Assembly: GCA_012519885.1 (NCBI GenBank)
Contig: JAAYPI010000053.1
Coordinates: forward strand, 31,662 to 95,661
Length of the DNA: 64,000 nt
Source of the DNA: Bacteroidales bacterium
GTDB lineage: Bacteria; Bacteroidota; Bacteroidia; Bacteroidales; Paludibacteraceae
Reading direction: 5' to 3'
Both the position numbers and the translations under genes were made by a program. Shown in pieces: positions 37,469 to 45,836 of the stretch (position 1 is the first letter of the stretch; each line of letters opens with the position of its first letter). Below the pieces are notes generated by a model. That model had not been told where the DNA came from, ran no database searches, and worked only from the letters and a program-made list of their open reading frames with translations.

Positions 37469-38011
37469 TTAATGTTCAACAATTCGATAATGAATTTGTT
37501 TATTTGGAACATCATATACCTCCATTACAGCACCGATTGGAGGTATATTGTTTTTGATAACGTAATGATGTAGGGCAGGATAAACTCTACATATTCCTAT
37601 AAAAATTGACAATTGTCCTTTGTATGGGAAAGTCGCAGTTAAATATTTTTTTGCTGGTATTTCTTTGATCAAAAATTTTGACGATAGTTGTACAATTTTA
37701 GCACTATCTGTGAGGTTGAGAATACAGCCAACATCGGAGCGTAAGTTTTCTTTTTGTACCTCTTGTGGGTTATCGTAATAAATACCAAAACCTTTTTGAG
37801 TTTCAATGCCATACTTTTCAATTAGTGTTTGATATATGGTATTCATTACATCGGCTGATTGTTTGTAATCTCCTTTGAGAGATTGGTATACAAGAATTTC
37901 TTTTTGAGTAGCTTGATTGTCAATTTTAATAGAAGAAAACCCTCCATAATAACTATATATTATTACTACTATAGCAACAAGGGCTAATAAAATAAGCAGT
38001 GTTTTTTTCAT
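37469..38011 (-). CDS. Membrane-anchored GyrI-like ligand-binding domain protein
   Basis: A 180-residue protein with one N-terminal membrane span (LLILLALVAIVVIIYSYYGG) and a domain resembling GyrI/AraC effector-binding folds (FGIYYDNPQEV... DVGCILNL... IPAKKYLTATFPYKGQLS... AVMEVYDVP). GyrI-like domains bind small molecules. Here it is held at the membrane with no DNA-binding partner domain. It is likely co-transcribed with the barrel-like gene downstream. Ligand unknown. Confidence 0.7.
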   Translation of the reverse strand: MKKTLLILLALVAIVVIIYSYYGGFSSIKIDNQATQKEILVYQSLKGDYKQSADVMNTIYQTLIEKYGIETQKGFGIYYDNPQEVQKENLRSDVGCILNLTDSAKIVQLSSKFLIKEIPAKKYLTATFPYKGQLSIFIGICRVYPALHHYVIKNNIPPIGAVMEVYDVPNKQIHYRIVEH

Positions 38012-38093
38012 ATTTCAGTCATTTATATATACGTATGAACAAAAGTAGCAATAATTTTTACATAATAGCAATTTGAAACCTAAAAATTGAAAC

Positions 38094-38137
38094 AAGAAAG
38101 AGCGAAAAACTATAATCTTAGTTTTTCGCTCTTTCTT
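38094..38137 (-). terminator. Terminator of the nfnA-nfnB-ddh operon
   Basis: A 19-bp perfect stem (38094-38112 with 38119-38137; arms contain AAAGAGCGAAAAACTA and mirror) and 6-base loop, 21 bases after the ddh stop. Confidence 0.85.
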
Positions 38138-38158
38138 TATTTGAGTGAATACAGTATA

Positions 38159-39064
38159 TTACACCAATGTTTTAATTAACGTTTCTCTGTCGCCATACAA
38201 ATAATCAAGAGGAGCAATCTCAGGCATTGTATAAGCCCCAGGAGCTTGTTTTGTAACCGCACGAGCACAAGAAATTAATATTTGAGCAGTTAACGCCGGA
38301 TTATTAATTTGCATGCTAAATTGGAACAATTGGTTTTGGGTTTTACCCGAAACACCTTTGCGTTCAATTAAAACGCCATGACCCATGTCTTGCAAATTAT
38401 CAACACTAGCAACTTCCATAACGTGAGTTTCATCTTTACTGAAATACGAGTCAGTTTTAATAGCTTCTGTAACTTTTTCTAGTTTAGCACCATTTTCTAA
38501 TTCCACATACACCATACGACGATGAACGCCTGTACCCGTAGGGATAGTCATTGATAGAGCATTTTTTACTCCTTCTTTGGAACGTGCTACTACAGAGTGT
38601 CCCATACTCATACCTGGACCAAAATTGGTATAGGTAATACCTTTTGGAGCCATAGCTAACAATAGTGTTCGGATTACTGAGTCGCTACCTGGATCCCAGC
38701 CAGCTGAAATAATAGAGGCTGCATTTGTTTTTTTTCCAGCAACATCAAGCGATTGGCGTAGTTTCCAAAGTTCCTCTCCGTGAATGTCAAAGCTATCTAC
38801 TGTACGAATGCCTTTTTTTACTAATTCTACCGCTGTTTCAGGAATGCTTCGGGTAGGACCACATAAAATAGCAACATCTACCTTGCCTAATTCATCAATA
38901 TTCGATACAATTTTAATACCATTTAGTTCGTTTGGTACATTTCCTACTGATGAAGCACGTCTTACTACGCCCATTAATTCCATATCAGGAGCCGCTTGTA
39001 CGGCTTCTAACGAGAAACGACCAATGTTTCCGTAGCCTACAATGGCAACTTTTATTTTGTTCAT
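38159..39064 (-). CDS. ddh: meso-Diaminopimelate dehydrogenase
   Basis: The enzyme makes meso-diaminopimelate directly from tetrahydrodipicolinate, ammonia and NADPH, a one-step branch of lysine and peptidoglycan synthesis. The 301 residues include the NADP-binding KVAIVGYGNIGRFSLEAV, CGPTRSIPETA, DSFDIHGEELWK, AGWDPGSDSVIR and GPGMSMGHSVVAR, all typical of Ddh. It lies 13 bases after nfnB in the same operon, which ties an NADPH-consuming ammonia-assimilating enzyme to an NADPH-producing one. Confidence 0.94.
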   Translation of the reverse strand: MNKIKVAIVGYGNIGRFSLEAVQAAPDMELMGVVRRASSVGNVPNELNGIKIVSNIDELGKVDVAILCGPTRSIPETAVELVKKGIRTVDSFDIHGEELWKLRQSLDVAGKKTNAASIISAGWDPGSDSVIRTLLLAMAPKGITYTNFGPGMSMGHSVVARSKEGVKNALSMTIPTGTGVHRRMVYVELENGAKLEKVTEAIKTDSYFSKDETHVMEVASVDNLQDMGHGVLIERKGVSGKTQNQLFQFSMQINNPALTAQILISCARAVTKQAPGAYTMPEIAPLDYLYGDRETLIKTLV

Positions 39065-39077
39065 AACTTAGTTTTTT

Positions 39078-40538
39078 TTAATTTTCAGATTCTTTTAAAT
39101 ATTCGTCCATAGCAGCGGCGGCTTTTCTACCATCTCCCATGGCTAAAATAACGGTTGCTCCACCTCTCACAATATCTCCACCAGCAAAAATAGCAGGTAT
39201 ATTGGTTTGCATGGAATTTTCGTTTACAATTACAGTTCCTTTACGAGATACTTCTAATCCTTGAATTGATTGAGGTACAAGTGGGTTTGGCGAAACACCC
39301 ACACTCACTATTACCATATCAACTTCAATTAATTCGGTGGCACCTTCGATGGCAATAGGCGAGCGACGACCAGAAGCATCTGGCTCTCCCAATTGCATTT
39401 TTTGTAGCAACATGTGTGTTACTCTTCCTCTTTCATTGCCATGATACTCTATAGGATTGTGAAGTGTCAAAAACTCAATGCCTTCTTCTTTGGCATGTTT
39501 AATTTCTTCGATACGAGCAGGCATTTCTTCTTCCGAACGGCGATATACAATCATTGCTCTATCAGCACCTAATCTGCGGGCAGTTCTAACAGCATCCATA
39601 GCTGTATTTCCTCCGCCAATAATGGCAACACTTTTCCCTTTGTACACTGGCGTGTCTGATTCGGGGTTAGCGGCATCCATCAAGTTAACACGTGTAAGGT
39701 ATTCGTTTGCTGACATTACGCCAATTAGATTTTCTCCTTTAATATTCATAAAGTTGGGCAACCCAGCACCGCTACCTACAAACATTCCTTTGAACCCCTC
39801 TTCAGATAATTCATCGAATGTGATGGTTTTTCCTACGATACAATTGGTTAAGAATTTAACGCCCATTTGTCTAAGACACTCAATTTCAACATCCACAATT
39901 TTATTGGGTAAACGAAATTCAGGAATACCATATTTTAATACTCCACCAATTTGGTGTAGTGCTTCGAATACGGTTACATCATATCCACGTTGAGCCATAT
40001 CGCCAGCAAAAGCAAGTCCTGCTGGTCCAGAGCCAACAGCAGCTACTTTAATGCCATTTTTATGAGGGATTTCAGGTACAGATATTTGTCCACTTTCTCT
40101 TTCAAAATCGGCTGCAAAACGCTCCAAGTAACCAATTGCAACAGCTGGTTTACCCATTTTTATGTGAATACATTGGCTTTCGCATTGCAGCTCTTGTGGA
40201 CATACACGTCCGCAAACAGCAGGTAATGCCGATGTTTCTTTTAGCGTTTTTGCTGCTTCTAAAAATTCGCCCCGTTCAATGTTTTTGACAAATTTTGGTA
40301 TGTTAATGCTTACAGGACACCCATTCATACACGTTGGGTTGGCACAGTCAAGACAGCGTTTAGCTTCAAGCAATGCTTGTTCAACGGTTAACCCAAGGTT
40401 TACTTCTTCTGAGTTTCTACTTCTAATAGTAGCATCTAACTCATTCATATGAACGCGTTCAATATTCGTACGTTCTTTGTTTTTCATGCTAGCACGTAAT
40501 TCTTCTCTCCACGCTTCGCTTCTATCTACTAATGCCAT
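39078..40538 (-). CDS. nfnB: NfnB-like NADPH:ferredoxin transhydrogenase large subunit (GltD family)
   Basis: The 486-residue flavoprotein has an N-terminal Cys-rich iron-sulfur region (CLDCANPTCMNGCPV; AVCGRVCPQELQCESQC), FAD motif VGSGPAGLAFAGD and NADPH motif IIGGGNTAMDAVRTARRLGA. Databases often call it glutamate synthase small subunit. I see no large glutamate synthase gene here, and the 5-base spacing to an FNR-type partner gene fits NfnAB, the electron-bifurcating NADH-dependent ferredoxin:NADP oxidoreductase. Sequence alone does not exclude a GltD role. Confidence 0.82.
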   Translation of the reverse strand: MALVDRSEAWREELRASMKNKERTNIERVHMNELDATIRSRNSEEVNLGLTVEQALLEAKRCLDCANPTCMNGCPVSINIPKFVKNIERGEFLEAAKTLKETSALPAVCGRVCPQELQCESQCIHIKMGKPAVAIGYLERFAADFERESGQISVPEIPHKNGIKVAAVGSGPAGLAFAGDMAQRGYDVTVFEALHQIGGVLKYGIPEFRLPNKIVDVEIECLRQMGVKFLTNCIVGKTITFDELSEEGFKGMFVGSGAGLPNFMNIKGENLIGVMSANEYLTRVNLMDAANPESDTPVYKGKSVAIIGGGNTAMDAVRTARRLGADRAMIVYRRSEEEMPARIEEIKHAKEEGIEFLTLHNPIEYHGNERGRVTHMLLQKMQLGEPDASGRRSPIAIEGATELIEVDMVIVSVGVSPNPLVPQSIQGLEVSRKGTVIVNENSMQTNIPAIFAGGDIVRGGATVILAMGDGRKAAAAMDEYLKESEN

Positions 40539-40543
40539 GCTGA

Positions 40544-41362
40544 TTATTTTTTTAAATTTGTCATTGATTCTGTTTCTTCATCTTTGTATGCATTCAAACG
40601 CATAAGCATTTCGTCAAAATCTACTTGATGTGCATCAAATTCTGGTCCATCAACACATACAAATTTGGTTTTACCACCTACTGTTACGCGACAAGCCCCA
40701 CACATTCCAGTTCCATCAACCATAATAGTATTTAATGAACATAATGTTGGTACCTCATATTTTTTTGTTAATAAAGATACAAACTTCATCATCACCGCTG
40801 GACCAATGGTAACACATAAATCTACTTTTTCGCGATTAATAATATTCTCTACTCCATTGGTAACTAAACCTTTGTTTCCATACGAACCGTCATCGGTCAT
40901 AATCACTATTTCGTCAGAATGTTTACGCAATTGATCTTCTAAAATAATTAAGTCTTTTGTACGTGCAGCTAAAACTGTAATTACTCGGTTTCCTGCTTTT
41001 TTTAATGCTTCTACGATAGGTAGAAGTGGGGCAAGACCTACACCACCACCAGCACATACAACTGTGCCAAACTTTTCGATATGAGTTGCTTTGCCTAATG
41101 GTCCTACAAGGTCTGTTATATAATCACCTTCGTTAAGATTACATATTTTGGTAGATGAAACTCCCATCTTTTGTATTACCAATGTTATTGTCCCTTTTTC
41201 TAAATCAGACGATGTGATTGTTAACGGAATGCGTTCCCCTTTTTCTCCCACTTTGACTAGTACAAAATGTCCAGCACGACGTGATTTAGCTATCATCGGT
41301 GCTTCAACTTCTAACTTTACTACATTGGCAGAGAAGTGTTCTTTACTAATTATTTTATTCAT
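40544..41362 (-). CDS. nfnA: NfnA-like FAD/NAD-binding iron-sulfur subunit
   Basis: A 272-residue protein of the ferredoxin-NADP reductase type seen in dihydroorotate dehydrogenase electron-transfer and NfnA subunits. It has the FAD-binding RAGHFVLVK and RIPLTI, a glycine-rich GGVGLAPLLPIVEAL nucleotide motif, and a C-terminal [2Fe-2S] cluster set (C in TLCSLN, then GMCGACR and FVCVDG). The start at 41362 (MNKIISKEHF) fits the family; an in-frame ATG at 41398 would lie in the hairpin after gdhA. First gene of the nfnA-nfnB-ddh operon. Confidence 0.85.
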   Translation of the reverse strand: MNKIISKEHFSANVVKLEVEAPMIAKSRRAGHFVLVKVGEKGERIPLTITSSDLEKGTITLVIQKMGVSSTKICNLNEGDYITDLVGPLGKATHIEKFGTVVCAGGGVGLAPLLPIVEALKKAGNRVITVLAARTKDLIILEDQLRKHSDEIVIMTDDGSYGNKGLVTNGVENIINREKVDLCVTIGPAVMMKFVSLLTKKYEVPTLCSLNTIMVDGTGMCGACRVTVGGKTKFVCVDGPEFDAHQVDFDEMLMRLNAYKDEETESMTNLKK

Positions 41363-41395
41363 TCTATAAAAATTAAAAGATTTTAAACAGCAAAA

Positions 41396-41438
41396 CATTG
41401 CACATTATCAATATCTTGAATATCGACAACGTGCAATG
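41396..41438 (-). terminator. Long hairpin between gdhA and nfnA (probable gdhA terminator)
   Basis: On the minus strand, 19 bases (41438-41420) pair with 19 bases (41414-41396) with three G-U wobbles and a 5-base loop TCAAG. TTTTG follows directly. The hairpin begins about 25 bases after the gdhA stop and ends about 33 bases before the nfnA ATG, so it may end the gdhA transcript or control read-through into nfnA. Confidence 0.7.
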
Positions 41439-41463
41439 AAATATATAAACAAGTATGTGTACT

Positions 41464-42798
41464 CTATACAATACCTTGAGCCATCATAGCTTTAGCTATT
41501 TTCATAAAGCCTGCTATATTTGCTCCTTTCACATAATTAACAAAACCGTCTTTTTCTGTTCCGTATTTTACACAGTTTTCGTGAATGTTGTTCATAATAC
41601 CTTTCAAACGGGCATCAACTTCTTCTCTCGACCAGCTCAATCCGATAGCATTTTGAGACATTTCTAAACCAGAAGTAGCCACTCCTCCTGCATTGGCTGC
41701 TTTTCCAGGTCCATAAAGAATCTTGTTTTTCAAGAATATCTCAATCGCTTCTGGAGTTGAAGGCATATTTGCTCCTTCTGATACAGCAATACATCCGTTT
41801 GCCATAAGAGTTTTTGCATCGTCGCCATTCAATTCGTTTTGAGTAGCTGATGGTAAAGCGATATCACCTTTTTCAGCCCATACACGACCACCTTCTACGT
41901 ATTTACAATTGTATTTGTCGGCATATTCTTTAATACGTCCACGTTGTACGGTTTTTAAATCCATTACGTATTCTAATTTTTCACGTGTAATACCTTCTGG
42001 ATCGTAGATATAACCGTTTGAATCAGATAGTGTTACAGGAATTGCTCCCAATTCAATTAATTTTTCACAAGTATATTGAGCTACGTTACCCGAACCAGAT
42101 ATTAAACATTTTTTACCTTTAATATCAATGTTGCGTGTAGCTAACATATTTAATAAGAAGTAAATATTTCCGTAACCAGTTGCTTCTGGACGAATTAATG
42201 AACCACCAAACTCAATTCCTTTACCTGTAAAAGTACCAGTAAATTCGTGAGTAAGTTTTTTGTACATACCAAACATATAAGCAACCTCGCGTCCACCTAC
42301 ACCTATGTCACCAGCAGGTACGTCAGTGTGAGGACCAATATGACGATGAAGTTCTAATAAATATGCTTGACAAAAACGCATTACCTCGCCAGATGATTTT
42401 CCTCTTGGATGAAAATCAGAACCTCCTTTACCACCGCCCATTGGCAATGTTGTTAAAGCATTCTTAAAAGTTTGCTCAAAAGCTAAAAATTTCAAAATAG
42501 AAGGGTTTACAGAAGAGTGGAAACGGATACCACCTTTGTAAGGTCCAATAGCCATGTTGTGTTGTACGCGATAAGCCATGTTTACTTGAACATTGCCTTT
42601 ATCGTCAACCCACGATACTCTAAATGTAAAGATTCTATCAGGAATACACAATCTTTCAATTAAGTTTGCTTTTTCAAACTCAGGGTGTTGATTGTACACT
42701 TCTTCGATAGATTCTAATACTTCTTCAACTGCCTGCAAGTACTCAGGCTCATTTGGAAATCTCTTTTTGAGATTTTCAATAACGTTTTTTGCGTTCAT
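41464..42798 (-). CDS. gdhA: NADP-type glutamate dehydrogenase
   Basis: A 444-residue hexameric-type glutamate dehydrogenase that makes glutamate from 2-oxoglutarate and ammonia, probably with NADPH. It shows QHNMAIGPYKGGIRFH, the catalytic-Lys motif PMGGGKGGSDFHPRGKS, PAGDIGVGGREVAYM and the dinucleotide-binding ISGSGNVAQYTCEK. Length and motifs match Bacteroidota GdhA. It lies upstream of nfnA-nfnB-ddh, separated by a long hairpin. Cofactor choice is by family. Confidence 0.94.
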   Translation of the reverse strand: MNAKNVIENLKKRFPNEPEYLQAVEEVLESIEEVYNQHPEFEKANLIERLCIPDRIFTFRVSWVDDKGNVQVNMAYRVQHNMAIGPYKGGIRFHSSVNPSILKFLAFEQTFKNALTTLPMGGGKGGSDFHPRGKSSGEVMRFCQAYLLELHRHIGPHTDVPAGDIGVGGREVAYMFGMYKKLTHEFTGTFTGKGIEFGGSLIRPEATGYGNIYFLLNMLATRNIDIKGKKCLISGSGNVAQYTCEKLIELGAIPVTLSDSNGYIYDPEGITREKLEYVMDLKTVQRGRIKEYADKYNCKYVEGGRVWAEKGDIALPSATQNELNGDDAKTLMANGCIAVSEGANMPSTPEAIEIFLKNKILYGPGKAANAGGVATSGLEMSQNAIGLSWSREEVDARLKGIMNNIHENCVKYGTEKDGFVNYVKGANIAGFMKIAKAMMAQGIV

Positions 42799-42836
42799 AA
42801 ATTAAATGTGTTTAAAAAAAAAATTCTACTCGGACG

Positions 42837-42866
42837 CAAAAATACACATTTTATCCTTTTTAGAAA
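42837..42866 (-). promoter_or_regulatory. Probable gdhA promoter
   Basis: Minus-strand TATTTTTG (42837-42844) with a near-match TTTC (42863-42866) 18 bases upstream; 39 bases before the gdhA start. Confidence 0.45.
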
Positions 42867-43082
42867 AAAATAAATATTGTTTTTGATATTGAATATTTAC
42901 GTGTTTACATTATCTGTTTATTTGGTTTATTATACTTTCATTTATAAACTGAAAACACGGATTGAATATTGAATAGTAATAAAACTTAGCGTTTAAAGAA
43001 ATTAATTGTTGAAAAAAGTAATCTTTTGAGCAATTATAACTGATAACCCATACATTTATATTCATTTTCGCAAGAATTTTTA

Positions 43083-43090
43083 TAACTTTG
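43083..43090 (+). promoter_or_regulatory. Probable -7 element for valS
   Basis: TAACTTTG matches TAnnTTTG and lies 40 bases upstream of the valS ATG at 43130. No clear -33 box. Its position argues against the in-frame ATG at 43088. Confidence 0.4.
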
Positions 43091-43129
43091 CAACTTCAAA
43101 AAAATAATAAACATTATTCTCAAATTTAT

Positions 43130-45742
43130 ATGGAATTAGCCACTAAGTATAATCCCACTGATATCGAGTCTAAATGGTATCAATATTGGATTGACCACGC
43201 TTTATTTGCATCAAAGCCTAATGATAAAGAGCCTTATACTATTGTGATACCTCCACCCAATGTAACAGGAGTATTGCATATGGGACATATTTTGAATAAC
43301 ACCATTCAGGATATTTTGATACGCAGAGCACGGATGCAAGGAAAAAATGCTTTGTGGGTGCCGGGTACTGACCATGCATCTATTGCAACTGAAGCAAAAG
43401 TTGTAAATAAACTGGCTGAAGAAGGGATAAAAAAAACTGATTTAACACGCGATGAGTTTTTGAAACACGCATGGGATTGGACAGAAAAACACGGGGGAAT
43501 TATTTTACATCAATTACGTAAGTTGGGAGCTTCGTGCGATTGGAGCAGAACGGCTTTTACGATGGATGAGGAGCGTTCGATAAGTGTACTCAAGGTTTTT
43601 TGCGATTTATTTGAAAAAGGGAAAATTTATCGTGGAGTACGCATGGTAAATTGGGATCCACAAGCTCTTACTGCCTTGTCTGATGAAGAGGTTATTTTTA
43701 AAGAACAACAAGGTAAATTATATTACTTAAAGTATAAAGTTGTGGGAGAAGATGCCTATGCAGTAGTAGCTACAACACGTCCCGAAACCATTATGGGAGA
43801 TACGGCAATGTGTATTCATCCAAATGATGCCAAAAATGCATTCCTGAAAGGGAAAAAAGTGATTGTTCCTTTGATTAATAGAGAAATACCTGTTATTGAA
43901 GATGAATACGTAGACGCTGAATTTGGAACTGGATGTTTGAAAGTAACGCCAGCACATGATGTAAACGACTACATGCTAGGTGAAAAATATAATTTGCCAA
44001 GTATAGATATTTTTAATGACAATGGCACCTTAAATGAACATGGCTGTCAGTATACTGGTATGGATAGGTTTGATGTGCGAAATAAGATAGAACAAGATTT
44101 GCTTGCAGCTGGTTTGTTAGAAAAAGTTGAACCATATACCAATAAGGTAGGTTATTCAGAACGAACCAATGTTCCTATTGAGCCCAAATTATCGATGCAA
44201 TGGTTTTTGAAAATGGAAGACATAGCCAAGCCTGCATTAGATGCCGTTATGACTGATGACGTAAAGTTTTATCCAGCCAAATATAAAAATACGTATCGCC
44301 ACTGGATGGAAAATATCAAAGATTGGTGTATAAGTCGTCAACTTTGGTGGGGACACCGCATACCTGCATATTACTTACCTGAAGGAGGATATGTGGTAGC
44401 ATTAACCGAACAAGAGGCTTTGGAAAAAGCCCAAAAAATGAATCCATCGTTAACTCTTGCTGATTTACGTCAAGATGAAGATTGCCTAGACACGTGGTTT
44501 TCTTCGTGGCTTTGGCCCATATCTCTGTTTAATGGTATTACAGAGCCGAATAATGAAGAAATAAAATATTATTATCCTACTAGTGATTTAGTTACCGGAC
44601 CTGATATTATTTTCTTTTGGGTAGCTCGTATGATTATGGCAGGTTATGAATATGAAAACAAACAGCCTTTTAATCATGTCTATTTTACAGGGATTGTTCG
44701 TGATAAGTTAGGTAGAAAAATGTCTAAATCATTAGGTAATTCGCCAGACCCATTGGAGCTTATTGAACGATTCGGTGCCGATGGTGTGCGTATGGGAATG
44801 ATGCTTGCAGCACCTGCAGGTAATGATATATTGTTTGACGAATCGTTATGCGAACAAGGAAGAAACTTTAATAATAAAATTTGGAATGCATTTCGTTTGG
44901 TTAAAGGGTGGGAGGTAGCAGATATTCCTCAGCCAGAATCCGCTGTAGTTGCTATTAAATGGTTTAAAGCACAGTTAGCTAAAACAATAACAGAAGTAGA
45001 TGATTTATTTTCCAAGTATCGGATTTCTGAAGCATTAATGGCTGTATATAAGTTGTTTTGGGATGAATTCTCTGCCTGGTACTTAGAGATGGTGAAGCCC
45101 GCTTATCAACAACCGATAGATAAGGTAACATACGAAGCTACTTTGCAATTTTTTGAAGAATTATTATTGGTTTTACATCCTTTTATGCCATTTATTACTG
45201 AGGAATTGTGGCAATCGATATACACGAGGCAAGATGGAGAAAGTATTGTGGTACAATTACAATCGAAAGCATCCGAATATGATGAAGAATTAATTGTACG
45301 TTTTGAAAAAATAAAAGAAATAATTGCAGGCATTCGTACTATTCGTGTGCAAAAAAATATCCCGAACAAAGAAACCTTGCCATTACAAATTGTCGGTGAG
45401 CACAATTCGTTTTTTGATTTAATACTTCTAAAACTAGGCAATTTACGTTCTATTGAGCATGTAAATGAAAAAACAGATACTTCTGTGGCTTTTCTAGTTG
45501 GCACTACAGAATATGCCATTGTGTTGGGAAATTTAATAAATATTGAAGATGAAATCAAAAAAATTGAAACAGAAATACGCTATTTAGAAGGATTTTTGCA
45601 ATCTGTAGTTAATAAACTTAGCAATGAAAGATTTGTAGCAAATGCTAAACCCGAAGTGGTAGACGCAGAACGCAAAAAACAACTAGACGCAGAAAGTAAA
45701 ATCTCCACTTTACGTGAGGCATTACAAAAATTTCAGGCATAA
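43130..45742 (+). CDS. valS: Valyl-tRNA synthetase
   Basis: Class I synthetase that charges tRNA-Val. The 870-residue protein has the HIGH-type motif [17 protein letters not shown], the editing domain ([27 protein letters not shown]), [13 protein letters not shown], the KMSKS motif in [14 protein letters not shown], and a C-terminal coiled coil ([31 protein letters not shown]). The start at 43130 ([13 protein letters not shown]) fits the family. Transcribed alone. Confidence 0.97.
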   Translation: MELATKYNPTDIESKWYQYWIDHALFASKPNDKEPYTIVIPPPNVTGVLHMGHILNNTIQDILIRRARMQGKNALWVPGTDHASIATEAKVVNKLAEEGIKKTDLTRDEFLKHAWDWTEKHGGIILHQLRKLGASCDWSRTAFTMDEERSISVLKVFCDLFEKGKIYRGVRMVNWDPQALTALSDEEVIFKEQQGKLYYLKYKVVGEDAYAVVATTRPETIMGDTAMCIHPNDAKNAFLKGKKVIVPLINREIPVIEDEYVDAEFGTGCLKVTPAHDVNDYMLGEKYNLPSIDIFNDNGTLNEHGCQYTGMDRFDVRNKIEQDLLAAGLLEKVEPYTNKVGYSERTNVPIEPKLSMQWFLKMEDIAKPALDAVMTDDVKFYPAKYKNTYRHWMENIKDWCISRQLWWGHRIPAYYLPEGGYVVALTEQEALEKAQKMNPSLTLADLRQDEDCLDTWFSSWLWPISLFNGITEPNNEEIKYYYPTSDLVTGPDIIFFWVARMIMAGYEYENKQPFNHVYFTGIVRDKLGRKMSKSLGNSPDPLELIERFGADGVRMGMMLAAPAGNDILFDESLCEQGRNFNNKIWNAFRLVKGWEVADIPQPESAVVAIKWFKAQLAKTITEVDDLFSKYRISEALMAVYKLFWDEFSAWYLEMVKPAYQQPIDKVTYEATLQFFEELLLVLHPFMPFITEELWQSIYTRQDGESIVVQLQSKASEYDEELIVRFEKIKEIIAGIRTIRVQKNIPNKETLPLQIVGEHNSFFDLILLKLGNLRSIEHVNEKTDTSVAFLVGTTEYAIVLGNLINIEDEIKKIETEIRYLEGFLQSVVNKLSNERFVANAKPEVVDAERKKQLDAESKISTLREALQKFQA

Positions 45743-45776
45743 AATGTATAGGTTATGGCATATTCTATAATTTTAG

Positions 45777-45784
45777 TATCTTTG
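45777..45784 (+). promoter_or_regulatory. Probable -7 element for the beta-eliminating lyase gene
   Basis: TATCTTTG matches TAnnTTTG, 53 bases before the ATG at 45837. No clear -33 box. Confidence 0.4.
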
Positions 45785-45836
45785 TAGTACTTAAAAAAAC
45801 TTTATATAATCAATTACTATTAAACTAATTACACAC

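Larger units (their letters stand above)
42799..43129. other. Divergent intergenic region between gdhA and valS (331 bases)
   Basis: AT-rich and without a convincing gene, tRNA or repeat. It should hold the two divergent promoters: a gdhA promoter at 42837-42866 and a -7-like element for valS at 43083-43090. I see nothing else in the middle. Confidence 0.6.

Noticed and set aside
39478..39993. 171-codon open frame antisense to nfnB
   Set aside because: It runs opposite a well-conserved gene with clear motifs; its translation has no recognisable domain and its composition looks like a reverse-frame artefact.
39078..41362. Glutamate synthase (gltBD) reading of the nfn pair
   Set aside because: No large GltB-type gene is present and the FNR-type [2Fe-2S] partner fits Nfn better; glutamate can come from the adjacent gdhA. 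Kept as an alternative, not the main call.
42799..43129. Possible RNA gene in the 331-base gdhA-valS gap
   Set aside because: No tRNA-like folding, no GC-rich island and no intrinsic terminator were found; the gap looks like ordinary divergent promoter DNA.
45106..45558. 150-codon open frame antisense to the valS C-terminal region
   Set aside because: Lies wholly within valS; Ser/Cys-rich translation typical of a noncoding frame.
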